Positions 1-9,495 of a stretch of 64,000 bases of DNA are shown in pieces (position 1 is the stretch's first letter; every line of letters begins with the position of its first letter). Under the pieces are notes generated by a model. It was not told the origin of the DNA. It saw only the letters and a list, made by a program, of their open reading frames with translations, and ran no database searches. The stretch covers positions 41,788,001 to 41,852,000 of the forward strand of contig JBITNC010000001.1 of assembly GCA_050084985.1 (NCBI GenBank). The letters are read 5' to 3'. This DNA is from Nageia nagi (taxonomy: Eukaryota > Pinophyta). Position numbers and translations under genes: made by a program.

Positions 1-1
1 G

Positions 2-343
2 GTACATAGATTTTCTTTTAGACTCACCTGGTTATGTTCAAATAATGTGGCAGAATATGAAGCTCTTTGCCTGGGATTAGAACAAGCTATCAAAATGAAA
101 ATTCAGTGTCTAAAGATCAAAGGAGATTCAGATTTAATCGTGAAACAAGTGACAGGTAAATGTTCAGTCAAACATCATTATTTGAAAGCCTACAGAAATT
201 GGGTTTGGGATCCATTTGAGCACTTTGAAGCATTGCATATTCAGTCAGTTCCAAGGAGATTCAACCAAGAAGTTGACGCATTAGCACAAATGGGAGCCAG
301 TTTTGATCCCACAAATGACTGGTTTCAGAGAAAGGGTGTTTAG
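2..343 (+). pseudogene. Second (archaeal-type) RNase H domain of element A
   Basis: The frame is open from the window edge to a TAG at 341-343. It carries the hallmark stretch FRLTWLCSNNVAEYEALCLG, then GDSDLIVKQVTG, a YRN helix and VPRRFNQEVDALAQMG near the end. These are the core blocks of the additional RNase H known from plant Tat-like Ty3 elements, distinct from the gypsy RNase H that follows RT. The catalytic acidic residues E (AEYEAL), D (GDSDL) and a C-terminal D (EVDALA) are visible; the first acidic residue would lie upstream of the window. The domain sits upstream of RT, not between RNase H and integrase. The terminal TAG looks like a nonsense change because the frame continues directly into the pol linker. 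Confidence 0.75.
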
Positions 344-2178
344 CTCATTTTCAAGCCATCAGTTCTGGATAATGATTCCTTTTGGCAGGTTTTTTGGGAT
401 GAAGCTCAAATTAATCAGTTTTTATTACAACAAGCGGTATGTCATGCAGTAGGAGAAGAGGACTCCAAAGTTTTCTGGGAATAAGACATAATTCAGCTGA
501 ATAACAATAAACTCCCTAAAGATTTGATTCCATTCGAAGGATTGTTCGATAGGAGTGACCAAGTAAAAAGAAAGGGTATGAATATAAACCTGGATAACTA
601 TAAAGAACATGAAGTTTTTCCAGGTAAGTCATTAAAAATTGGTATATCTAATACTCCGAAATAGATTCAAAAATTGTATAGTTATGCAGAACGTATGTTG
701 ATGTTATTGCTTGGTCTTATGATGATTTAAAGGTTTTTGATAAATCAGTAATACAGCATACAATCAAGTTGATAGATGATGCTAAACCGGTCAGACAAAA
801 ATAGAGACTAGTAAACCCCAAGATCGAAGTTGCCATGAAGTAGGAGGTGCTGAAACTATACAAGGCTGGGATAATTTACCCCATCAAGCATTCCACTTGG
901 GTAGCCAATCTTGTGCCTGTCCGAAAGAAAAATGGCGAGATAAGGTTGTGTGTAGATTTCTGAGGTTTGAACAAAGTATCATTGAAGGATCATTACCCTT
1001 ACCTCCAATGGAACAAATACTAAATACTGTGGCCAGAGCTGAAAAGTTCTCTTTGATAGATGGTTTCTCTGGGTACAATCAGATTTGGGTCCGGAATGAA
1101 GATCAATTCAAAATAGCTTTTACAACTAAATGGGGCACATTTGCTTTTCAGAGAATGTCGTTTGGACTATCCAATGCAGGGGCTACCTTTCAGAGAGCTA
1201 TGGATTATGCATTTGGAGAACTGGTAAATAAGAGTCTATTGGTATACCTTGATGATATTACTATTTTCTCTCACGATAGAAACATGCATGTTCAACATCT
1301 GGAGCAAGCCTTCATCAAATGTAAGAGGTATGGTATATCCCTAAATCCTAAGAAGTCGATCTTCGCAGTAGATGAGGGTAAATTATTGGGCCATGTCATT
1401 TCAAAAGAGGGATGGGCTATTGATCCGGATAGAGTTAAAGCTATAAATGACTTGTCTCTCCCGTTTAATAAGAAGTCTCTACAATCTTTCCTGGGTCAGA
1501 TTAACTTTGTCAGAAGATTTATTCAGGATTTCTCAAACATTATCAAACCTATCACCCGGATGCTAAAAAAGGATACTCCTTTTGTATGGACTGAGGAAGG
1601 TAAAGAAGCTTTTCAGAAAATTAAGGTAGCAATTACAAAAGCTCCTATACTGAGAAATCTAGATTTTAGCAAAGAATTTATTCTGTACGCATATGGTTCA
1701 GATACTAGTGTTGCAACCATTTTAACCCAGAAGTACGAAAGAAATGAAGAATATCCAGACTATGAATAATTGTGAGGAAAAATACACTTTCATTGAAAAA
1801 CAAGTCCTAGCTATTGTGAAAGCACTCAGTAAGTTAAAACATTACATTACTCAGAGCAGAATTTTGATTCTAACTATACACCTGGATGTCAGGTCTTATG
1901 TTATGCAGGGAGAATTGGGAGAAGGAAGACCCAGGTGGATTTCAAAAATTCTAAAATATGATGTAGAAATTCGGCCCACCAAGCTCATAAAAGGAAGAGC
2001 ACTTTGTAAGCAACTTGCAAAACCTACAATACCGAAAAAGGAGATGGTATGCTTTGTTGAACAAGAAACCCTGAAATCCATACCCGAAGATACGACAAAG
2101 GATTGGATGGAGCAATTAAGCGAATATTTTGAGACCGAAAAACTGCCAAGAAACATGAATGCATCCCAAAGAAGGTGA
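344..2178 (+). pseudogene. Element A pol: linker, reverse transcriptase and gypsy RNase H
   Basis: The linker continues the RNase H frame to about 690 with TAA at 482 and TAG at 662, then shifts frame. RT starts near 694 (VDVIAWSYDDLK), with STWVANLVPVRKKNGEIRL, a TGA at 961 replacing the R of the conserved VDFRGLN, a single-base loss near 997, LIDGFSGYNQI, and the intact catalytic YLDD at 1245-1256. RNase H follows after another frame change and apparent short deletion around 1745-1765 (EEKYTFIEKQVLAIVKAL, then RWISKILKYDVEIRPTKLIKGRA). It ends at TGA 2176-2178. This is the replication enzyme of a Ty3/gypsy element that copies its RNA to DNA in virus-like particles. It is not functional because of at least six stops and three frame changes. 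Confidence 0.85.
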
Positions 2179-3369
2179 TTCAAGATACATGCCCAGAATT
2201 ACACGGAGATAGATCAGATACTTTATAGGAGAAATCACGATGGCATTTTGCTAAGATGTGTACCGGCGATAAAGTCAGCTAAGCTCATTGAAGAGTTTCA
2301 TTCCAGAGAGTCTGGAGGTCATTACTCCGGATACACGACAGTGGGTAAGATCATTCAGGCGAGATATTATTGGCCCACTATGTTCAAGGAGGCTTTTGAA
2401 AAGGCACAAAATTGCGAGAAATGTCAGAGGTATGTGGGAAGAAAGAGAAATGCAGCATTACCATTGGAACCAATCCAAGTAGAAGAGCCCTTCCAACAGT
2501 GGGGGCTAGATTTTATCGGATTCATCAATCCAAACTCCTCTTTTGGACACAAATTCATCCTGACTACTACAGACTTTTTTACCAGATGGACAGAAGCAGA
2601 GGCCGTAAAAGAGGTGAATCAGAACACTATTGTAAAATTTGTGGAAAAGTTAATTACCAGGTATGGTGTTCCTCAAACGATAATTTCAGATAATGGTTTG
2701 GCATTCGTAGGAACTGAAGTCATTGATTTTGCTATGAGATTAGGTATCTATTGGAAAACTTCCTCAAATTATTACCCCCAGGGTAATGGTTTGGCTGAGT
2801 CCACAAATAAAAATTTGATTCAGATTCTCAAAAGAACAGTGGAGGATAATCCCTAGACTTGGCACAAAAAGCTCAATTGGGCATTGTGGGCAGATAGGAT
2901 CATAGTAAAGTTAGCCATTAAAACTAGCCCATATACATTGGTATACAGTAAAAGGGCGGTATTACCAAGTCATTTTGAGCTTCTAGTTTTAAAAGTTTTG
3001 CAGGAATATGGTGATGATTTTGAATCTCTCAAGGTTCGGATGAATGAACTATTGCATCTAGAAGAGCTCCGGAATCAATCATATCAAGACCTCTAGAGAA
3101 GAAATGAAATAGTAAAAAGATGGTTTGATGGTCAAAAATCAACTCCGGATACTTTTAGAGAAGGAGATTTAGTATTGAAATGGGATGAGGACAAAGCTAA
3201 ACTGGGAAAACACAAAAAATTTGAAGCCATGTGGTCCGGACCCTATGTAATAGCTAAATGCATTGGGAAAAATGCGTTTGAGCTGGCTAAATTAAATGGG
3301 TGCAAATTGCCAATTTCAGTTAATGGATAGCACCTAAAGCGATACAAGACCGCAAGCGCGGGACAATGA
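2179..3369 (+). pseudogene. Element A integrase
   Basis: Same frame as the preceding RNase H. Order: an N-terminal zinc region (SGGHYSGYTT, then NCEKCQRYVG), and a catalytic core with D in WGLDFIGF, D in IISDNGLAF and E in GNGLAESTNKNL, so all three DDE residues survive. The ALWADR block follows, then the C-terminal GDLVLKWDEDKAKLGKHKKF and MWSGPYVIAKCIG. Stops are TAG at 2854, 3094 and 3328; the natural end appears to be TGA 3367-3369. There is no chromodomain after the GPY motif, which fits a Tat-like element rather than a chromovirus. Integrase would insert the DNA copy into chromatin. Confidence 0.85.
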
Positions 3370-3853
3370 TTGTTTTTGAAAAAAAAAATGTTTTGTACAC
3401 ATATTGTAAATAGTGTGCCGTTTGCATTTATTTCAAGTTGTCGTTATGGTTGTCAGTTATTTATTAGTAACTTAGTGGTAGTTGTACTTTTGCATCGATA
3501 GAATTGAAGTTTCCAAAAGGGTATGGAAAATCAAATCTTGGAGTTCCCGAAAAGAGCGCATAATATCAAATTGGTTATTAATGCTACTATCCGTGAGGAT
3601 ATTGTGCACATTTCAAGAGATTGTGCATCAATCAAAGAAAGGAGTTATAAAAGAACCAAGAGCACTACTCGCCAAAATACCTAATTCCAGAATTCATAAG
3701 AAGTATTCACTTACAAATTTGTGAAACTAGTATCTACTGCACATTAATAGGAGCCGTGAAATATAGCAGAAGAATCTGAGTAAAGCAAAGTGTTGGTTAG
3801 GGGTGACAAAGTGAGACAAGAAGAGTTGATAAGCATAGCACAAGCAAACAAAA
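3370..3853 (+). other. Spacer between pol and the extra ORF of element A
   Basis: An A-tract near 3379 follows the pol stop. An 80-codon open stretch (3482-3724) resembles nothing I know, and the rest holds no recognisable motif. There is no LTR in this 0.5 kb, so the downstream ORF belongs to the same element. Confidence 0.5.
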
Positions 3854-6800
3854 ATGAGCTCAGGATCATCGGTGAAGATAGTAAGGAAAATAACGAACTC
3901 CATGGATTTATTATGGGATACTAAAATTACAGCTCAAAACAAGAACCCCAAGGGCATAGCTGAAGGTAAGTGCCCAAACTTCAGTTTTAATCATATAGCA
4001 CATTCACCAATGGGGTCAGGTCTCATGTATTTCATCCCTCATAGATGCTTTCCTGCTCCTGAGTTGATAGAGTTGATAAAGGGGGCATTTGATCTTGCAA
4101 CTAGGATAGTCAGAGACCTGTAAGGTAGAACTATCTTAAATTTGGATTCCTTTTCAATAGCAAAAGCTTTTAATCCACCCTCCCCTATGCATTCCCTTAT
4201 GCACCTTGATTGGTATATGACCCCCAGTTCCAATCTAAGAGCAAATATCATAGCCTGGCTAAATAAAAATGCAGCTGGGACTGTAAAGTTTATGGAGTTC
4301 CCCAGTTCTAAGCTCCCACTCTCCAATTTTTCTGCACATCTACAGTTATTATTATCCATGTTGGCCATAGTAGAGGGTGAAGAGATAGATAGGTATGTAT
4401 CACCATCAAAATTAGCTATTGCATACCAGATTTCCCATCCAAACTCTCCTACAATGTATGACTGGGCCATTGCATTTTTAGATGGAATATCTGAGCAGTT
4501 AGGAAAGATTAGTGAGGGATTTCATTTTTCGTATGTGTCACACATTATTTGGATGATGATTCATCAGAATGCCAATGTTTTCAAGAATTTAACCTTGGTT
4601 CAGACTGATGAAAGAGGGTCTCAGAAGCCAGTGGACCAATGGACTAAGGAGGTGAGGTCTTCAGCAGATTACTATCTTTTTGTAGAAAGCTTTTTGGTTC
4701 CTGCAATGAAGTTATTTACCCCCATAGATCCAAGGTTATCAACAGCTTCTAAGCTTTACCTCTGAATGCCACATGGAGAGACCAGAGACTGGTTCTTCAT
4801 AGAGGAGGGGACTTTCATCAGGCTTTATGGGTTTTTTGGGGCTCCTTTCTTACTACCGGTCCATGTAAAGGATTAGGTTTTCAGCATGGAATACGCCAGA
4901 CAAATGGATTATATAGATTCTAAATACGGAGCTGCAGCAAAAAAGAGGATAGTTTATGCCCTTCCTCATAAGGTGCATGACTTGGTGCTTCAAAGCAGGG
5001 GAGCAAATGAACAATTAAAGGGTAAATTGTTGAATTTAAAATTGAAAGAACTTAGTCAGTATTTGCTATACCATCCAAAGGATATCTTCGGTAAGAGGTT
5101 GAGGGGCCAGCCCAACCCCTCGAGTTTCAGAGCTGAATCCAGGTCAGAGTTGCTTAAATGGTGAAACCCGGAACATGAAGACAAGGTAATGCCCACTGCC
5201 TTAATTTCCAAAGATTTGTTGCTGCTATGGTTGAGTTTTTACAGCAAAAGGACAAATTTTAACCCAAGAATAGACTCCATATCCAAAAAGTCTTTGAAAA
5301 CCTTAAGAGATGAGAGATGGAGTGAAGAAAAAATAGCTGCCTTCACCCAGTACCGGATTGAGTCTAAAAATTGGAATACCCCTCTAGATTCTGATTTAGA
5401 TGATAAATTTGAGGAGATGTGGAGAATGGAACATCCTACAGACATCCCTTCAAGCGAAGGTTCGGATGATAGTGATGAGGAGGGAGAGCAAGAACTTGCA
5501 ATGTCCCAAGCATCTACTCAGGAGGAGTGACCCAAGGGAGGAACCAGGGAGGTTTCCACGAAAACAGTAGCTAGGAGGCCCAGGAAGGTGTATACTATTA
5601 AAAGGAAAGTCCAAAAGGAGATGGCACCGCTCCCACCATTGCTAAAGAGAAGAAGAAGGAGCCCTACTCCATCAGGTACGCTCTCTACTCCCTCTTCCCC
5701 TATTTCTCTTACTCCTGCTCTGTCTATTCCTACCTTGTTCATTTCCATTCCAAGTTCACTTCCACAAATTCTAGCAGTCATTCCAGCTTCACCCATCTAA
5801 TCTCTCATAACACCACCACCGCCTATTCAATGGCAAAGCTCCCTTCCCCTCATATCTAGCCCACAAGCTCCCCCCATCGTTAGCATCACCACAATACTAT
5901 CATCACCTTCGCCATCTTCACCTCCATCATCTTCTCCTCCCTCCATTCCAGCTCTTCCTATTGTGGATCCATCTGATAGTAGTGTCCCCAGGCCCAGTCA
6001 AGCTAGCCCTGTGACACCAGCATAGCAGATCGTGGCCTCCTCCTCTCAGGAGTTAAGCACCGGATCCCCATTCATTATGATATCTGAGCAACAAGTATCT
6101 ATAGACGGCATCATGTAGCAATACCAACAGATGAAACAGGGATGAGATGCATGGATGCAGAAGCAGGTCAAGAAGCTCCCAGTTCCAAATAATCTGATAA
6201 GGCTTTAGACTTCAATGGATCCGAAGCATAAGGTGCTTGAGATGACTATTTCCCAAGAACCCCAAGAAGGGCAAAGTGATCTCTCCTCAATGAACACCCG
6301 GGTAAAGATAGATACCAGGAGCATATCTTGGAGTGATAAGAATGAGCTATTGCAAACAGCTGTGGATTTAAACATTTCTGAATTGACCAAATTAGAGGTT
6401 AAATATAATAAGCTTCAAAAGGTGAATGAAGTAATGAAACAACAATTAGAGTCTCAACAGCTAAAATTAAAAGCTACAGACAATAACATAGCTTCTCTCA
6501 GAGAAAGTTTAGCTATCACCCCGACTATAGATAGCCTGGCAAAGAAAGATGGGGTCATAGCACAGAAGGATGCAGAAATTGCAACCAAAACAGCTGAAGT
6601 AGCAGTAAGAGAGACAATAATTGGCAATTTAAACGCTGACATTGCACAGATGCGGTTGAATTCGAATGTCAATAAGGTGGACAGAGATTTTTTGATCAGA
6701 ATAAAATAAAAATTCTAGGAGCAATTATCTCCAAAGATTAAACAATTGATTCAACTTAGAGATCACATTGATCTATGTTTTTTAGAGTTGAAGAAATTAG

Positions 6801-7369
6801 AGGCAAGTGTCAGCCTCTGTGAAAGCACTATCGACCCCATGGAAAAGATAGCAAAGAGGGCAAAGAAAAAGCTGGGTGAGATTTCCGACAAAGAGATTCA
6901 AGCCTTAAATGTGGGAAATAGGATTGAGTTGATCTCAATGATTGACCACCCAGTCCGCAGGAAATGGGTGTGTCAAGAAATAAAAAATAATTTAATCAAG
7001 CAGTGGCAAGGGGTAGAAACCCAGAAAGCTGAAATAGCTAAATTATCTGAGGTAGGATTTCCAAAATTGTGGAAAGAGGATAATTCATCCATCTCCGAGG
7101 CTGAAATTTTGAAATACATTCATGAAGATAGTCAAAGGATGGAAGATATAGATTTGTTACTGAATTCTTTTGATGAGTCGACTTTGTTTGAATTTTTTGA
7201 CCAATGTGCCAATAAAGGAGTGGTCCTGCAATGGATGTTGCACAAAAACGGGAAAATCTCCTACGAAATTTTGAACAACACAGCCCTAGCCCAATCGAGA
7301 ATAAAAGACTTCTCCAAAAATCATGCAAGTTGGGGTAAGGTTGTGCAATTTTTAGAGGTTCAGAGTTGA
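3854..7369 (+). pseudogene. Extra sense ORF of element A (1,172 codons, unknown function)
   Basis: One reading frame runs from ATG 3854 to TGA 7367-7369 with no frameshift but twelve internal stops: TAA 4121, TGA 4763, TAG 4874, TGA 5162, TGA 5528, TAA 5798, TAG 6023, TAG 6116, TGA 6143, TAG 6206, TAA 6707, TAG 6716. Three regions are visible. The first, 3854-5530, is globular with WTKEVRSSADYYLFVESFLV and an acidic end (SSEGSDDSDEEGEQE). The second, 5531-6030, is a basic then Pro/Ser/Thr-rich linker (KRRRRSP, PPSSSPPS). The third, 6215-7369, is rich in coiled coil (KLEVKYNKLQKVNEVMKQQL) with a charged C-terminal domain. I see no zinc knuckle, protease or polymerase motif. Tat-like elements often carry an extra ORF between pol and the 3' LTR, but I cannot assign this one to a family. 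Confidence 0.7.
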
Positions 7370-7576
7370 AATAATAGATTTCATTTGGTTATTATTTTTT
7401 AGATTGAGTTCTAAATTCCTCTTTGATCAAGGTAAAATTTTCCCCTAGAAGTCACCATAATGTATATCCATACATAATAAATTCTTTATTAGAGCCCCGA
7501 TGTACTTTACTTGCAGCTATGAGTTCATTTTAAGATCTCTAGAAGTTTTTTGAACAAATAAAGCAGGCCAGATAAA
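7370..7576 (+). other. Non-coding gap after the extra ORF
   Basis: About 200 AT-rich bases with no motif I recognise. The frame of the preceding ORF would run on to a TAG near 7445, so the true stop could be either site. Confidence 0.4.
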
Positions 7577-8230
7577 ATGATGACATCATGGAAGATAAAA
7601 TAGTCACGTCTTGGTAAAGATCAGGTTCCGAAGATGATGATGTCAGCAAGGGGTGATTAAAAGGCTGGAGTCAGTAGATAAAGCATTCTGGAATGAGATG
7701 ATAAAAGCTTAGTTGTGGAAAAGCCTGAGTTCCAGAGAAAGTGAGTAAAACATTCTGAAGGTATGAAGATGACATCACGAGGAGAATGATGTTCACAATT
7801 TTGAATGAAATTGGGTCCCGAAAGTGATGAGGTCAGTAAGAGATAATCGAAGAAGCTGGAGCCTGAAAGTTAAGTGTTCTGGAAATAAAGCATTCTAAAA
7901 TAAGATGATGACATCATAAAGGATAAGATAGTCACATTTTGGTGAAAACCAGGTTCTGGAGATGATGATGTCAGCAAGGGGTGATTTAAAGGTCAGAGTC
8001 AGTAGATAAAGCATTCCGGAATGAGATGATAAAAGCTTAGGTGTGGAAAAGCCTGAGTTCTAGAGAAAGTGAGTAAAACATTCTAGAAGTATGAAGATGA
8101 CATCACAGGGAGAATAATGTTCACATTTTTGAATGAAACTGGGTTCCAGAAGTGATGAGGTTAGCAAGGAGTGATCAAATAGCTGGAGCCAGTGAATAGA
8201 GCATTTCAGAATGTAGAGATGAGAACAGCA
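7577..8230 (+). repeat. 328-bp tandem duplication in the 3' part of element A
   Basis: Copy 1 starts with ATGATGACATCAT at 7577 and copy 2 with the same 13 bases at 7905, a period of 328 bp. Shared landmarks recur in order: GATGATGATGTCAGCAAGG, GAATGAGATGATAAAAGCTT, GAGTAAAACATTCT, TATGAAGATGACATCA. A shorter third start (GATCAAATAGCTGGAGC) follows at about 8237. Tandem repeats in the 3' non-coding region or U3 are a recognised feature of Tat-like elements. Confidence 0.8.
7581..8105 (+). promoter_or_regulatory. Six bZIP-like TGACATCA/TGATGTCA motifs
   Basis: TGACATCA at 7581, 7770, 7909 and 8098, and its reverse complement TGATGTCA at 7638 and 7966, in the same places in both repeat copies. 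The octamer is one CpG transition from TGACGTCA, the classic bZIP (CRE/as-1-like) site. An enhancer role in the element's promoter is inference only. Confidence 0.35.
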
Positions 8231-8279
8231 AATAGAGATCAAATAGCTGGAGCTAGTAAATAGAATATCCTAGAAGAGA

Positions 8280-8640
8280 GGAGAATAATGAGAAGTCAAA
8301 TCATAGTCATCAAGAAGCTATACCATCTGCAATCTGCCTAGTTTTTGTAATATTCTGCCAAGTGGCGTATGTAGGTAGTATCAGTTAAAAGAAGGCTAGA
8401 ATCTTGAAGCCGTTTTGTAAACATTTCCATTCTGCAATTCTTGTAACTGTTGTTGCTTCAGTATAAGTATATGAAAATAAAGTGAAAGATGGGTCGAAAG
8501 CCCTAGTATTGCTCTTTACATTTGTTCTTGAAGACCTGTAGTTTTTATCAGTAATATGATACCATCTTGACCTTTCTTGTCTAGCACTCGTAATTGTCAT
8601 TCTTAATTTGGTTACATCGTGGCAGCTTGGCTTGTTTCCT
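8280..8640 (+). other. LTR-like 3' end of element A
   Basis: A purine tract at about 8273-8296 is followed by a TATA-like segment (TATAAGTATATGAAAATAAAG, about 8461-8481) and an AATAAA signal. The segment ends in GGTTACA just before TCGTGGCAGCTTGG near 8618-8635. This has the order of an LTR (U3 TATA, R with poly(A) signal, U5 ending in CA). No partner LTR is in the window, so limits are guesses. Confidence 0.35.
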
Positions 8641-9049
8641 AAATGGTAATCATGAACTGCTAGTATAACTATGTCTGCTACATGGTAGAGTAAAGCTGGG
8701 AAACTATTTGAGAGTGAGAGCTTGTACCGTAGCTGCTACACTAGATTCAGACCAAGGTTTCACATACTGTGAAAGCCCGCGCTGAACTAGTGATCCACCT
8801 TTGCTTTCTCTCTTGTTACCCTAAGCCTTTGCTTAAATTCCTCGCACTCTACTCCTTTTATTTTCCTTTCCTATTACCCTAACCTTTTGCTTAAATTCCT
8901 CGCACTCTACTCTTTTATTTTTCTTTCCTGCTACTTTTCCTACACCTAATGTATAAGGAACCGACCTTCTCCGGAGATCAGACTGTCACCATAGTCTATT
9001 CTTGATTTACTTTGGTTAATATTGTTCACGGCGCATATATTACACAATT
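8641..9049. other. Untranslated stretch before the copia fragment
   Basis: Relatively CpG-rich compared with its surroundings and without coding signal. It could be leader sequence of a second element if the preceding segment is a 5' LTR. It contains the short tandem repeat listed separately. Confidence 0.3.
8816..8931. repeat. 58-bp tandem duplication
   Basis: TTACCCTAAGCC at 8816 and TTACCCTAACCT at 8874 begin two copies sharing TTGCTTAAATTCCTCGCAC and the following CTACTC/TTTTATTTT stretch. Confidence 0.8.
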
Positions 9050-9061
9050 TTAATCAACACA

Positions 9062-9495
9062 TACACTCTTTGATAGAATGGTGTTGCTAAAAGAAAGAAT
9101 AGGTCTATTCAAAAAATGATAATATGTATGTTGGGAGATGTTCCTAGATTATTATGGGGTGAATCTATAAATATTGTAATCTATATCTTAAATAGGTGTC
9201 ATACAAAATAATTTGAAAGAAAAACCTTGTATGAGGCATGGAAAAGAATGAAACCTAAAATATGTCACTTTAGGGTGTTTGGCTATGATGCTTATGCCTT
9301 TGTTTTTACTGAGAAAAGAAAGAATTTGGATAAGAGATCTAAAAAATGCATATTTGTGGGCTATGAAAATCAACATAGAGGCTATAGGATATATCTACCT
9401 TATTTTAGAGTAGTTTTTGTGTCAAGTGATGTAAATTTCAAAGAACTTCCTAAAGAATTTGCTACTTATGAAAACTTACATGAGGTTGACACCTA
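9062..9495 (+). pseudogene. Copia integrase, C-terminal part
   Basis: Begins with NGVAKRKNRSIQKM at 9077, the region following the integrase catalytic glutamate in copia elements, then LLWGESINIVIYILNRC, a stop at about 9210, KTLYEAWKRMKP, LRVFGYDAYA-like CHFRVFGYDAYAFV, and KCIFVGYENQHRGYRIY. Two adjacent stops (TGA 9071, TAG 9074) replace the usual QQ before NGV. Integrase would insert the cDNA. This copy lacks the zinc finger and most of the catalytic core. Confidence 0.8.

Larger units (their letters stand above)
1..8640 (+). mobile_element. Element A: Ty3/gypsy (Tat-like) retrotransposon, 5' part outside window
   Basis: Decayed LTR retrotransposon read left to right. It enters the window inside an archaeal-type RNase H domain and continues through reverse transcriptase, RNase H, zinc-finger integrase, a 0.5-kb spacer, a 1,172-codon extra ORF, a tandem-duplicated non-coding tract and an LTR-like end near 8.63 kb. 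Gag, protease and the 5' LTR lie to the left of the window. The second RNase H and the integrase C-terminus place it with Tat-like Ty3 elements. The right boundary is uncertain because I found no second LTR to align. Confidence 0.8.

Noticed and set aside
5518-5796. 92-codon minus-strand ORF
   Set aside because: Shadow of the Pro/Ser-rich linker of the element A extra ORF on the other strand.
8816-8885. TACCCTAA motifs as interstitial telomere repeats
   Set aside because: Only one motif per 58-bp unit; there is no run of the plant telomere heptamer.
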